64,000 nt of DNA from Tolypeutes matacus (GCA_026826555.1 JAKSZT010054573.1:2794670-2858669); one strand, 5' to 3'; shown: positions 35,591-47,914, counted from the stretch's first letter. The notes: generated by a model from the sequence alone, not told the origin. Made by a program: numbers and translations.

Positions 35591-36507
35591 GTAACACTTT
35601 AAACCAGCAAAACTCAGTTATTTGTAGAAAATCACAGCTCCTACAAATGCCTTAACTTACAAAAAAAGCATGAGATTGTGTGTCATGGAGAAAGCTACAC
35701 ATCCTTTTGAGTCCCAGTCTTCTTATCTCCAGATAGAGGTTATAATACTTAAAAGCATAAGATTGTGGTGAAAAGTAACTGATGTAGGTTAACCAAACCA
35801 TCATCATCTGCACTCCAGTAGATTGCCTTTCTCCAACGGTTAGGGCAAGAAAGGGATTCTCTTAGATCCACTGTGGCCTCGACCGCCCTACAATGGCTCT
35901 GGCACAGGTCACTCACCCCTTGTTTTGCAGGGGATTGTTACCTAAAGCTCCTGGTCCCTAGGACTCCCGGAAAAGAAAGAACGATAATCGTGGGCAGCAC
36001 TGTGTCTCTGTGCAGATCATTTACTCTTCTGCCAGTATTCAACAATAAAGTGATTATTGAATTGTCACCATATTAATTACTGCATTAGTTCTTACACATT
36101 GCATTTGGTGGGATGCTACATAATTTGTGGTTATCTATAGGGAATTACAAGAAGAGAGAACATTGTTAAAACCATAGGCTTCCTATTACTGTCCTTATTT
36201 TCTTAGGAAAAAGGCACTAGTCCTTAGTATTTCTCCTGTCTTCAGTTTCAGGTCTCTCTGGAGACCACTTCCTTTCCTCAGTGCTTCCCATGGAAATCCC
36301 ACAACTGAAAGCAGTGGCTCTGGCCCTAGAGTCATCACTCTCCCCTTCCCCTCCCCCTTCCTCCAGCAGTGTAGTCCCCAGAAACCATGAAGGGGGAGGC
36401 AGTTTATTCGGGAGACCCTGTGTCCCTGGCTGCAGATCACCTGACCTTATTCATCTGGACTGTCACATCGATGACCATGAATCCTCAGAGATGGCTCATT
36501 CTTGGGG
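35591..36507. other. No gene recognised
   Basis: Unique sequence, moderately GC-rich between 36230 and 36500. Short frames on both strands are without recognisable domains. Confidence 0.4.
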
Positions 36508-37024
36508 TGATTAAGTTCATGTGTCAACTTGGCTGGGTCATAGTGTCCAGCTGTTTGGTCAACAAGCCTGAAAGTTACCGTGAGGGTATTTTGTAATGGA
36601 TTAGCATTGATAGTCAATGGATTGCATCTACATCTGATTTCATCTACAATCAACAAAGGAGATTGCCTTCAGCAATGAAGGTTGTCTCCTCATCCAATCA
36701 GTTAGAGGTCTTAAAAGCTAGAACCGAGGACTTCAGAAGCCAGAAAGAAGAATTTCTGCTTCTACGTTCTTCCCTTCTGTTTGTGAATTCAACTTCACCT
36801 TCATCCGATTTTCCAGACTGAGGCCTGCCCTTCAGAGTTCAGATATGTCCGATTTCAGAGTCATCTTTATTGGAGTTTCTTGCTTGTTGCCCTGCTTATG
36901 GAATTCAGACATGTCAATCTCCATGGTCAAGTGAGTCAATTCCTATAATAAATCTCTGTATATGTATATGTATATATATGTATCTTTTCCTTTCTCTTTC
37001 TCTGGAGAACCCTGACTAAATCCA
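36508..37024 (+). mobile_element. MLT2-type ERVL LTR, sense
   Basis: It begins TGATTAAGTTCATGTGTCAA (standard MLT2 start), contains TTGGCTGGGTCATAGTGTCC and CTCATCCAATCAGTTAGAGG, carries an AATAAA signal within CTATAATAAATCTCTGTATA, and ends CTGGAGAACCCTGACTAA. A TATG/TA dinucleotide-like run (36957-36983) sits before the end, as is usual in this family. No internal ERV genes follow, so it is a solo LTR. Confidence 0.88.
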
Positions 37025-37589
37025 TATTGAGAAGAAGAGAAAGACAGAGAAACCATGGATCTTGGTTGAGGATTTTCCACTAGAGTTTTGCTTCCACCAA
37101 AACCCACCTCTGCTCTTTCACTCTGAACAGGAAGCCTACAGAGTATGATAATTGTGTGTCCTGGTGCGGCTGTGTGAGCAGTTTACCCAACACAACAAGG
37201 CGACATCTTCAGTAAACATTCCTCTACAGCATGTCAGTTTGGGAAAACGCTGAAGGGAGCAGAAACGAGTGGCAATGCGAACAGCACTCCAGGCTGGATG
37301 GGATCTGTGCGTTTTATCAAGGGATTTGTGGAAGGCGTAGGCGGCTGGTGCTGGGATTGGAGCCGTGGGGATAATGCAGAGAAGGTAAGAGTGCCAAAGG
37401 AGAACGTTTAGGGAATGAAGAGTAAGGCGTGGTGCTTAGGGAGCTGCCGTGAAGAAGAGGAGCCTCGTTTTTGAAAACCAAGCGCTCCCAAATGAGAGAA
37501 AGCTGAAAACGTGTATTGTGCTGTAGCTTGGAAATCCCCTTGTGGCTGCCGCTCACAGTAACAGGTCTGTTTTCTTTCTTTCCATAAAA
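37025..37589. other. No gene recognised
   Basis: Unique sequence between the MLT2 LTR and the SINE dimer. Minus-strand frames at 37317-37650 overlap each other and have no domain. Confidence 0.4.
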
Positions 37590-37603
37590 AACACACAGGT
37601 GAG

Positions 37604-37815
37604 GGGAGCAGATGTAGCTCGGTGGTTGAGCACCTGCTTCCCAAGTACAAGGTCCTGGTTCAATAACCCTTACCTCCTAAAAAAACAAAAACAAAAACAA
37701 AAAAGCCACCTCTCATTGGGGAGCGGATGTAGCTCAGTGGTTGAGCGCCTGCTTCCCACGCACGAGGTCCTGGGCTCAATCCCTGGTACCTCCTGAAAAC
37801 AAAAAAACAACAAAC
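37604..37815 (+). mobile_element. Dimeric DAS-type SINE, sense, one 14-bp target duplication
   Basis: The first head runs 37604-37679 (GGGAGCAGATGTAGCTCGGT to ACCTCCTAAA) with an AAAAACA-type bridge. A linker CCACCTCTCATT follows at 37706-37717. The second head is 37718-37796 (GGGGAGCGGATGTAGCTCAG to GTACCTCCTGAAAA) plus an A/C tail. The 14-mer AACACACAGGTGAG occurs exactly at 37590-37603 and 37816-37829, enclosing the whole pair, and no separate duplication is seen between the heads. The pair therefore appears to have inserted in one event. Confidence 0.95.
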
Positions 37816-37829
37816 AACACACAGGTGAG

Positions 37830-40023
37830 TTGAGAGGCCACCACCCACTTACGAGGCTCAAATCCTAATGTAAACATTTTTAGGTACCGATTGAAAATTA
37901 TTTCCAATCTCACGCAGTCGTCCCTTGCGGGCCACTTTATTTATTCATTTATTTTGCACGGCGGTCCGCTTGCTTTGTGTACACATTCCCTCCCTCGGTG
38001 GATACATCTGCAGTCGGGTTTCCATGCAGATAAGCTGTTGACGTTAGCCAGATGTCTTAGTAAGATTCTGTTTACTCTGTCAGGAAGTAGACTCGCTGAT
38101 TCAAGGGAGAGAGTCAAGGGAGTGGAAAGGCTTGTTGGGTAACCCAGCTGGAGATTTATCCAGAGGGCGAGTTTGCTAAAATGCAGCAGCCAAGCCTCAG
38201 CCGGAGGCAGAATGCTAAGGCTTGGTTTCGTTTGGGGGTTACTCCTTTTCTTCCATTATTTCTCCCCAGTGCTCTACTGCAATGTCCTGGGGTTGCCTGC
38301 CCCACTGCCTTAAAGTTGGTTGGCACCTTCCCTTATCTGTCTTTTTGCAATTAAAAACAAAACAAAACTGCACAGCCCTCCTCCTGATGGCTGTAGCTGG
38401 TGGATAAATCTTACGTGTATTGTGTTGAGGGTAGGTGCCTGGATTAATCTCATCAGGCAGGTTAAAGAGCCAGTTTGTGTGCAGAGGTGGAGAAAGATCT
38501 ACAGAGCAGTTGTTTCTCTTGAAAGACGTCCCAGTCCCATGGTCTTGGTAAGATTCCCTTGCTATGTGTTCGCCTAGGATCCGATACTTTCCCTTTGGCG
38601 AGGCTCATCGGATTTAAAATTATATGCACAACCCATGTTTTTCTTGTCCATTCCAAGAGGGAGAATCTCATCTGTCCTGCTGGCTATACTTTCGCCAGGA
38701 ATTGGCGCGTGGTAGATGCTAGACAGATATTTTTGGTTTCAAATGAGAAGCTGATGCTAACAGAGAAACTGTGCTTTATTATATCAGTGACTTATGTGAG
38801 GGCCCCATCATCAAATTATGAGCAAGAGTCTACACCCCCTGCTCCTCAAAAGGTGCTGAGTCACCCTACATGTGAGAACTTCTCGGGCTGCAGTAGGGTG
38901 TGCACGCTGGCTTCCAAACACGCCGATGCCTACTCTTTACGATGCCAGCTCACCTTCTTAGTTCCTCACATCTACTGAGAGCCCACAAGCTATGGGTTCT
39001 CTATGCTCTCTCGGTGATCCCAGGGAGGCACCGGTTCCTGGTGGGGTTGGGGTGCAGGGAGGTAACAAAAAGTGTCTTTGCAAATCTGTTACAGATGGAA
39101 GGGGCTCTTCCATCTCTGGAGGGAACGGCATGCTCATTCATTACCCTGTCCGTGGAGAGAAAGTGCAAGAAGCCACTTTGGGGCCAGATGTTTAAGTTGG
39201 CCTCTCTTGCCCAAGCACAGCTGAACTCTCAGTACCACCTGAAGCTCATCAATTATCATTCGCACCTTGTAGAACAGATGTTTGACCTTCTAGGTCCAAA
39301 GGTAATAAAGGCAGTTGCTCATGCACTATGTCGATAAAAAAGAAAGTATTCTCCGCAGTATCAGTATCTTCACTTCCTCTTTCCAACAGAAAGTCAAACG
39401 CCAGACTGTTACCCAGGCAGCACCTTCATCTAGGGGGCAGGAAAATTAGAGTGAATTTCCACTGGAAAAAGTATGTTTGCTGGAAATTTAAAGATGAGCA
39501 AGAAAGGCATTTCTGAAAGTTTTGCTTCAGGGCCCAGGACTCAAACATATGTCTCTGCAAATGGTCCATATGTTATGGTCTTTTCAGAGACAAAATTCCC
39601 AGGGAATCATGGTTTTTCCCTAAGTAAAGATTAAAGTTCAGCAACTGTTCTCAAAGCTGCTTGCTGACTTTCTGCAGCTGGCCACCCCTTGAGTAAATCA
39701 AGCAATTAGCTTCAAATAAACGTATTAAGTGCCATCTCTCCTCTCTGTTGCCTACTGGGTTTTCCTGGGAGTCTACACATGTGGGATAGCTGTTAGGATA
39801 TTTGGTACACAGAGTTCTTTATACATGCTTTTTGCTAGGAGAGAAGAGAATAAAAGGCACAGCTATCTGGCTTGACAGCACAGAATGCACAACTTCTCTG
39901 CATTGTTTAAGGCTATCAAGACCCATACTTTCCTCCTCATTTTCTGGTAGTGGAAATTTCCAGGATCCTGGGCATCCCAGTAATTGACAGTGAATGAAAT
40001 TTGGAAAAAGGCTGTTTGACTGC
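37830..40023. other. No gene recognised; unique sequence
   Basis: I recognise neither repeats nor genes. Two overlapping frames of 139 and 145 codons (38559-38978 and 38900-39337) lie here; they share sequence in different phases and show no domain, so at most one could be real and neither is supported. Confidence 0.4.
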
Positions 40024-40468
40024 TGTGAAAGGCAATATAATGCCCTCCTGCCTCTCAGTGGTCTTCATATCCTAATCTTCAGGACCTGGAAGGTGTTATC
40101 TGACATTGCAATAGGGACTTTGACATGGGGGATTTTCCTGAGTTACCCAGGTGGGCCCAATGTAGACCAACAGGTCCTTGTAAGAGGCAGGCAGAGGGTT
40201 AGAGTAGGAGAGCGTTCAGGAGATGCTTTGATGCTGGCTACCTTTAGGTAGTTGAAGCTGGAGCTGAGGAATGCAGGTGGCCTTGAGAAGCTGGAAGAGG
40301 CTGGGGTTCTCTCTGATAGCCTCCAGAAGGAGCCCAGACTGTCAACACCATGATTTTAGCCCAGCTGAACTCATTTTGCGCTTCTGACCTCCAGAACCAT
40401 AAGATGATAAATTTGTGTTGTTTTGAGATTGTAGTATTTTGTTACAGCAGCAAAAGGAAACTCATACA
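40024..40468 (+). mobile_element. MLT1-type MaLR LTR, sense
   Basis: The order TCATATCCTAATCTTCAGGA, TACCCAGGTGGGCCCAATGT, GGAATGCAGGTGGCCTTGAG, CTCCAGAAGGAGCCCAGACT, TGATTTTAGCCCAGCTGAAC, 'AAGATGATAAATTTGTGTTG' and TTGTTACAGCAGCAAAAGGA is the full MLT1-class layout in sense. It ends ...CTCATACA at 40468. Confidence 0.88.
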
Positions 40469-41129
40469 GCTGGGGAAATCTTAGGTGATCTTTTTGATAC
40501 ATGGGGTCCAACATGCAATGGGAATTTAGGCAATGTCCTCCTTGAGAAAGAACATTTCAGGAATTTTAAGGGAGCCAAACACCTCTAGTTTCCACTGCCT
40601 TTATCTCCCATCCACCTCCCCTTCCCATAGCAAGCCACACAACTGGTACAGGAGAAGTCTCTGATCTTCTTTTGGCCCAGGGCTCTGCCTTCTCCTTTGA
40701 TAGTTCAATGGTTGGAACATTTCTAATAAGCTTAGCACCGAGCTCTGAAAAGGAAGTTGAAAGTGAGCTACACCTGTCATCAGAGCTTGCTGCTGTCAAT
40801 GGGAGGCTGGAAATAACATTGGCATTCCAGAGAAATTATTTGGGGGGCTGGGGGGGGGGGGCTAGAGAATGAAGATAAGTCAAATGAATAGAAGGTCATT
40901 TCTTCTGCTTTGAGTATCTTGAGTGGGCAATAGAGGAGGACAGTCACGTTTGCAAATTTTCTACTTTATTAGAACTTCTTATAATTAGTTTTTATATTAG
41001 TCCATTAACTGATTAATAATTCTTCTCAACCAAAGATTGGCACAAGTGCTCCTGCCTCTAATGAGTATATTCTATATTTATTTTATATACACAAATAAGA
41101 TACCCGATTGTTTTAAGCACGTTGGGGTG
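40469..41129. other. No gene recognised
   Basis: Unique sequence with two G runs near 40842-40860 that could support a G-quadruplex. Frames at 40566-40872 overlap on opposite strands without domains. Confidence 0.4.
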
Positions 41130-41370
41130 AAAGGTGTGTGATGGAAAGCTCGTTCATTATGAATTCCATACACCTAGGATCAAGTCTCAGCTCTGTTACA
41201 CAAATTTGAGTGGACTACTCAGCCTGACCCTCTGAACCTCAATTTCCATATCTCTAAATTGGTTATAATAATTCCTGGTTTACCTTACAGGTTCCTTTTC
41301 TGGATCAATGGAGATAAATAGATGAAAGTGCTTTATGGAAGCACAGAGCACTGTACAACAGTAGGTCACT
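41130..41370 (+). mobile_element. MIR SINE, sense, near complete
   Basis: TCAAGTCTCAGCTCTGTTAC, CCTCTGAACCTCAATTTCCA, TCTCTAAATTGGTTATAATA and GAAAGTGCTTTATGGAAGCA follow the MIR order through the core to its 3' half. Confidence 0.85.
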
Positions 41371-41799
41371 ATTGCTTTGCTGACCCCTGAGATTTTCTGC
41401 ACAAATGTTTCTCATGAATAAAACAGCTCTTCATATTTGGCATTTAAATTTCCTTTGATACTAATTACAATTAATTTTGAATTGCTTTGCTTTAAATGGC
41501 AAGTTCCACAATAGTGGGGGCAAGCCCAGTTCTTCCCAATCCTTTACTATGGAATTTATACAGTGGTTTCCATGAATGGGGCATAGAGAGGCATAGACTC
41601 TATCAACCAAACTGGGGCATTTTGTGCAGAAAAAAAGGGAGCACTATTAATAATTCTATGGGACAACAGAAGACTTTTCTAGGCAAACAGGATGCACTGG
41701 CACCTTATCAGTATGGGTAGAACTTGAAAACTGACCCTACGATGATGTTGGCATTTAGACTGAGGGATTTTAGACCCTTTCTGTCCTATTCTCTGCCTG

Positions 41800-42000
41800 G
41801 GTTTATAGCTCCATCCCACCACGTATCAGCTTTATGATTTTAGGGAAGATGTCAAACCCCTCTGTGCCTCTGATTTCTTAACTATAAACTGAGAATCATA
41901 AAAACACCTACCAATTAGTATTGTTAGGATTAAAGGATGCAATACAAATGAGACACATATAAAAGACCTAGTATATAATAAAGAAATGCTAACTCCTATT
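41800..42000 (+). mobile_element. MIR SINE, sense
   Basis: ATCAGCTTTATGATTTTAGG, CAAACCCCTCTGTGCCTCTG, TTAACTATAAACTGAGAATC and TGTTAGGATTAAAGGATGCA are MIR core and 3' half words in order. Confidence 0.78.
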
Positions 42001-42367
42001 CTGATGGTGTGCAGAGTGCCATGTCTAACATTGGGGAGGCCAAGATAAATAAGATGCAAAGAAGAGCTTGAAAGAGACCCACTTTTTATTAAAGGATACA
42101 GAAAGAACACAAAGGGTGTGGATTGTGTTATAATAGGGTTTAAGTTCATGATGATTTGGGCATAGGAAAAAAAAGTGGTGCCTAAATTCAGGAGAGAAAG
42201 GAGGGCATGAGAAAGCAAGCTTTTCAGAGAAAGGACACCTGAAGGATGAGAAATAGTTTGAAAGCTGAGTAATGAAGTAATGTTGAAAGAGATGAAGAGG
42301 AAAAATGGTATAGTCGAACACAGTGGTTACTCAAAATATTTGCTGAAATAAGTATATTTTCCTTCAT

Positions 42368-42590
42368 TTGTTTGTCCATCCATCTATCCATCCATCAATT
42401 CATTTATTCACTCACCTGCTCACTCACCCATCCATCTGCTCATCCTTTCAACCACCCTTCCACCTCTCTATCCATTTCTCCATCCATCCATCCCCCATCC
42501 ATCCATCCATCCATCCACTCCATCATCCATCCATCCATCATCCATCTATCCATCCATCCACATTTGACCCACCAACCATTCATCTATTCT
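42368..42590. repeat. CATC/CATT tetranucleotide repeat with CA(C/T)C variants
   Basis: A long, moderately degenerate array dominated by CATC units with interspersed CACTCACC, CTCC and CATT variants; purest at 42478-42560. The Pro/Ser/His/Ile-rich frames across it are a by-product. Confidence 0.93.
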
Positions 42591-44069
42591 TTGTCTTTTC
42601 TCACAAATAATTTTAAGTGGCTTTAAAAAGTCACATAAAATATAGAAAATGAATAAATAAAGAAGCTAACAGAATAATGAACCAACCAAACACAGAAATT
42701 AGGTGAGAATGAAAAGGAGAGACCTAGAATGGGGACATAAAGTAGAAGCAAAAAGTCTATCCCAGCATATATGAATATCTAGGTGCCATGGAAGGGTCAT
42801 AAATTTGGTATGTTAAATTGTTGAGTTGCTTATGCTCCCAAGGTGACTTCTATTTGCTTGGAAATTTCTACTGCTTAAAGTCTAAATGGGGCATCCCCTA
42901 AGTAATTTACTATACTCTGCGTCAAATACTTGATGGTATTTGAATAGAGACTGACAAATGCCGTGTCCATCTTCCAATTTCCCCTTCATCAGCATCTAAA
43001 GTGAAGTGAGAAATACTGATGAGATGAGGCTGATTAAAGTCAAGTCATGTTTCAAATACATTCTCCTGAAAATCCATTTTACTCCTCCGCTGTTAGCAGC
43101 ATTTACTACAGGAAAATGTATACTTAACATTTAGCCAAAAATAAAAACCTCTGCAAAATACCTAAATATAGATTGCTTCATTACCTTCAAATCAGCCTGA
43201 AAAGAATGCAGAAGCTGGCACTCAGAACGAACCAAGCGACTGAATAACCGCAGTGCAGTCTGCAATCAGAAGGAATTATAATTATGGCACTGAGCGCTAA
43301 TCCTGGAAAATCAAAATACAGTTAGGCAGCCACTAAATCCAATTATAAAATATAATAATCCTTATTAGGTCTTTTTTTTTTCCAGAAAATGAAGAGTTGG
43401 AGACTTTATGCTATTGCTTAACCATTTAACATAGCAGGGTCATTATTCTTTATGGCACTACTAAATACACTCATCATTTTACAAATCCCAAGTTCACCTT
43501 CCAAATGCATGATCTCGTCTTTCTGTGTAATGTTAATCAAAGTTGTAAAAGTGCTTTATTCCATGTCTTTATTTGTCCCTGCCGGGATGGGACAGTAAAA
43601 ATGTGATGAACTCCAGTAGAATCCCAGGACTCAAGACAGAACCTTGAGATGTCTTTGTCTCCAGCCAGTACTCAAAGGATCTACCCAAACATTAATCCTC
43701 TCCTGAACCATGAGCATCTTATGTGTCTTCTGACAGCAGCATGCTTTACTGTCAGGAAATTATGTCTAGATGGACTTCCTTATGCTATATCAATATTTTG
43801 CATTCTTTACTGAAAATAAAACACTGGAGCAATATCTTTTCTAAGGGCTTTTAAAATTCTTTTAGATGGTAAACAAAACTACATAGCACCAATGGCAAAC
43901 AAGCATAGAATGCTGCTGAAAGTTTTACTAAGTTTGTCCCCTCCTCCAGAACTTGCCCGGATCAGATTAGATTGAATTCAGTTTTTTAGGGCAAAGACTT
44001 CTCTTTTGTATCCACAGATCTGAGCACACAATGAATATTCATAAATCTTTGGTAAAAGAAGGAGTGAAT
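42591..44069. other. No gene recognised; candidate conserved non-coding stretch at 43190-43380
   Basis: AT-rich unique sequence. At 43190-43380 the composition changes: AACGAACCAAGCGACTGAAT, AATTATAATTATGGCACTGA and GCGCTAATCCTGGAAAATCA combine homeodomain-type TAAT words and isolated CpGs with no frame and no repeat features. That is a pattern often seen in conserved non-coding elements; conservation itself cannot be seen from one sequence. Confidence 0.4.
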
Positions 44070-44185
44070 CAATGAATCATTACTTCCAGAATTCAATACA
44101 CACCACTTTAGACAATGAAACCAAAATTCCATCATTCATCTTCCTGAGTTTACATTCTAATAAGGAAGGACAGCATAAATGATTT
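44070..44185 (+). mobile_element. LINE-2-like 3' fragment, sense
   Basis: GAGTTTACATTCTAATAAGG followed by AAGGACAGCATAAATGA is typical late-L2 text. The left portion is diverged. Confidence 0.5.
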
Positions 44186-44781
44186 CTAGGTTGAAGCATA
44201 TGAAATTGCCATTTTTTGTGGGTCAAAATGGCTAATATTTGCATCCTTCTGTTGATATTTAGTATTTTTTTCTTTTCTGTAGGAACATCAGAATAAATAG
44301 TTTAAGATGACTTGGGGATATGTAAATAGCATCTCACCTTGGGAAAATAGCTAAGTGAAAATCAGAAAAAAAGCTGAAATAATCCATTTGGGAATGCACT
44401 CTTTCGGTTAAAGGGTAAAACTTAGGTCATTGGTAAATGCTTCTTGTAGTGTATACCCAGCATGAGATGAGGCATTTTGGCTGATAAAGCAGTGGGTCCC
44501 CTCTTCTGATGTCTTAGACTGAATAGCTAATGAGCCAGTTAGGAATGAGCATCAGCTTGGACAGAGAAACCTGAAAGAAATGCCTCTCTGGTAAGAGTGG
44601 AACTGAAACATTAGCCAACATATAGCCCTGTTGAGTTTTCTCAGCTTATTCAGATGATGCTTTGAGACCCTGGCTTTAGGTGAACAAAATACTGAGCAAC
44701 TCAGTCTCAGCCTTGGTTAAACCAAGGGCCAAGAGGAATCTGTGGGAGGCTGAAAAATAGCTCCTCAGTGATGTCCCCATC
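44186..44781. other. No gene recognised
   Basis: Unique AT-rich sequence between the L2 fragment and the LTR at 44782. I see no gene or named repeat. Confidence 0.4.
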
Positions 44782-45172
44782 TGTTTCAGCTTTGCAGCTG
44801 CTAAAACAAAGGCCATATAATAGGTTTGCTTAGACAATGGGAATTTGTTGGCTCACAGATTGAGGCTAAGAGAAGCTCAAAATCGAGGTGTCAGCAAGGC
44901 GACGTGTTCTCCCTGAAGACTGTGAGGTTCTGGGGCTGGCTGCCAGCAATTCTTGATCCTTGGCCTTTCTGTCATGGTAATGCACATGGCGGCCTCTCCT
45001 GGCTTCTCTCTCTGTCTGACTTTCACTGCTTTTAAAGGGCTCCAGGAATCTGGATTAAATCCCAACCTGATTCAGTGGGACCACATGTTAACTGAAGTAG
45101 CATCTTGAACAGGTCTTAACAGCAATGGGCCCAAACCCACCAGAATATGGACCAAGACCAAAAACTTGTCCA
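44782..45172 (-). mobile_element. MaLR/ERVL-like LTR, antisense
   Basis: TGTTTCAGCTTTGCAGCTGC starts the element. It continues with GGCTCACAGATTGAGGCTAA, then CAAAATCGAGGTGTCAGCAA, AATGCACATGGCGGCCTCTC and AAGGGCTCCAGGAATCTGGA, the same block order as the LTRs at 11371 and 52236. The right end merges with an MLT1 copy starting around 45180, so the boundary is approximate. Confidence 0.65.
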
Positions 45173-45179
45173 AACTTGT

Positions 45180-45652
45180 ACAATTTGCTCCACCACGAAT
45201 TCCTAGTTCCTGGAACATGTGAGCATGGTACCTTACATGACCAAGGGGACTTGACACATTCAAGGTCTTGAGATATGAGATTATCTTGGATGATCCAATG
45301 TAATCACAAAGGCCCTTAGAAGAGGGAGGTGGGAGGATCAGATTGAGAGAAGAAGATGCGATGACAGAAGCAGAGGGTCAGATTCAGAGAGAGATTTGAA
45401 GACGCTATGCCACTGTCTTTGAATATGGAGGAAGTGCCATGAGCCAAGACAAGCGGGTAGCTGCTTTCACGAGGAAAAACCAAGGAATGGGTTTTCCCCG
45501 ACAGCCTCCAGAGGGAGCGTAGTCCTGCCTCACCCTTGATTTTAGCCCATTCCAAACGTCTGACCCCAGAAGTACTTTAAAATAATAAATTGTTTATATT
45601 TAAGCCACTAGTTTGTGATAATTTGTTATAGCAGCAGTTGGAAACACATACA
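45180..45652 (+). mobile_element. MLT1-type MaLR LTR, sense
   Basis: ACCTTACATGACCAAGGGGA, GATCCAATGTAATCACAAAG, CCTCCAGAGGGAGCGTAGTC, CCTTGATTTTAGCCCATTCC, AATAATAAATTGTTTATATT and GTGATAATTTGTTATAGCAG follow the MLT1 order to an end at ...ACACATACA. No internal genes. Confidence 0.85.
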
Positions 45653-47914
45653 AGACCTTCCTCAGAGTCTTCATCTCCAGGCACATCTATCTTTGGAGAG
45701 GACAACTAGACAATGCGATGGTTTAGCCTCGGAGCTAAAAATGAAATCAGGACGATGGGGGCTCCTGGTTTTTTGGATAATAGCACATTCACTACAAATG
45801 CGTCTTTCGTCTGTGAGTGAGGACTGGATGCTCTATCCTCTCTTCCCCTTGTTCTCTAAGTGGCTGATAAACTGTCCTCAAACGAGGGAAGTGGTGAGGT
45901 AAAGTAGCGACCCAGGCATAAGTGGGGAGTTTGCTTGGTCAGAGAAAACAGATGGCTCCTGCTGCAGCCGGGCCAAGTTGCAGAGGGGTAAAGCAAATAA
46001 AAGAAGGGGTGGAGCTAAATACGGCCAACAAATGAGGGAGAATTGATAATAAGGAATGGGAAAGAGATGAAAGTATAATCTTTCCAAAAAGGGTAACCAG
46101 CCGTCCCAGTCTGTCCAAAGCTGGGTGTTTCCCTGGATTTGGGAATGTCTGTGCTAAAACCTGGAGAGTCTTTGGCAAAGTGGGATGAGCGGAAACTTAT
46201 TAAACTTATTCATGGAAGAAGGGGAAAAGATTGAAACTTAAAACCAGTAGGGCTATTAAATATTTCATTCAATAAATTGTATTAAACACCTGTAAGTTTT
46301 AAAACCCGTGGCAGGTGCTTAGGTTAAAAAACAAAATGATACAAACTCTACCCTCAAAAAACTTGTCTCTTGGAAATTATATCTGTCTATCTCTACATAT
46401 ATATTTACACATAATATATGTGTATATATGTGTGTGTGCATATATGTTTATAACCTATGGTAAACTCTAAACAAGAAAATATATTAAAATGCTAAAATGT
46501 AGGTTTGGAAGTTTTGTGTTTTTTTTAATGCAGGTTATTTGGAGAACATTTTTATTTGGCTTGAATAGCTCACCGTACTCCTGTGACACAATGAGGATAC
46601 TACTAAAATAGATCAAAAGTAGAGAATTGAAACAGATGTGCTACCATACTTAAGTAGGATATTTTGCTCTAGTAACTTATTGGGTTCATTCAGGGGGAAA
46701 AATCCACAGCAGGGCATTGGAAAATGGCAAAATATTGCATTTTGCTGAATGAGAAATGCAGCTTATTTGACCTTTAACTATGAGGTCCAGTTTCCAGAGG
46801 ATTAAATTAGATTTAAAAAAGACAATTTTCAGGTTCTTTCTCTTTGGTCATTTTTTTAACCCCTATCATTTTAGGAAAGGGAGCCAGTAGGAAGGGATTT
46901 TGTCTTTGTGCGTTTTGTGCGTTTGCCCCATCATCAGATCTATCACTTCATTCACAGGTTGCCTTTCCCACGAAAGATGCCTCGTTTCTTTCTACAGTTG
47001 TCCATGTTTAAAGGTGGCCTTTCCTTCTATCTACAGGCTAGTAAGATTTGCTATGATTTGAAATTTCTAAACTGTTATTGACCTAATTAACTTGAAACTG
47101 CTCACCTGTTGATCTTCTGCAAGTAAATATATTCATCAGAGTCTACGATAAGTGTATAGGGTCCATTTTAATGTGAGATAATAATGAGCTTAAGAGTAAC
47201 CCAGAAAATGTCAATGATTCCTTCAATAAAGGACAACTGGTGAGCGACCACGGCGCAAAACGGCCAATTACGCACTCCCCGTCGCTAATTTCAATACCAT
47301 GGCCAAGTTGAGATATTAGGAAAGCTAATTAACCTCTGTGTAACTCAATTTTCCAATCAGGGAAAGCTGCAAAATTAGATCATTCTCTTCCCTGTGCCTC
47401 TCCATCTCACAAGGACACTTTTGAAAACAAAGCACATTTGAAAACATGTGAAACAAAGCATAAGGGGTGAAGCATCTAGGTTAGGAGAGAAAACGCGGCC
47501 AAGAAGGTGCCGCGGGGCGTGTGCCAGGTGAGTAAGAGTTGAGCTTTGTGCCTTCCAAATGGCTGACCTTCGGCGCCTGTTCCTCGGAGCCCTGGCGCCT
47601 CGTGGGCTCTCCGTAAGCCCGTTCTTGTAAGAGCATCTGAAAGAGATGGAAGGAGAAATGGGAAATGACATTTGTCAGAAGCCAGAATCTGAAGGAAGAT
47701 CGTTAACCTTTGGAGAGGCAATATGGAGCGAAATAAAAAGGAGAGTCGAAAGCCGGAAAAGACCGCCTGCACATCCCAAGCTGGCCTTTTGTAAGCTCTG
47801 TGCAAAGAGCAAGTAACTCAGCATCTCTCAGTTCGCTTTCCCCATTGGCAAAATGGGGATAAAGGATGCCTTTCTCCCAGCATTTGGGGGAAAGGAATAT
47901 AGGACTTACCTGTC
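45653..47914. other. No gene recognised; L2-like piece near 46245-46380
   Basis: 46245-46380 resembles a sense L2 3' portion (TTCATTCAATAAATTGTATT; GTGGCAGGTGCTTAGGTTAA). A TA/TG-rich simple stretch follows at 46395-46450. 47205-47340 mixes CpGs (GAGCGACCACGGCGCAAAAC) and a CTAATTAACC word, and is a candidate conserved non-coding element. 47470-47620 is CpG-richer. No gene is recognised. Confidence 0.4.

Noticed and set aside
37604..37796. tRNA genes suggested by GGTTCAAT-type B-box words
   Set aside because: The heads are tRNA-derived SINEs with tails and target duplications; they lack a foldable acceptor stem.
38559..39337. Two overlapping frames of 139 and 145 codons
   Set aside because: They use the same DNA in different phases and neither resembles a protein family.
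40842..40862. G runs as a functional G-quadruplex; likewise 20887-20898 and 57109-57118
   Set aside because: Single long G tracts without other evidence of function; they could be slippage or sequencing artefacts.
42368..42626. Pro/Ser/His/Ile repeat protein
   Set aside because: Translation of a CATC tetranucleotide array.
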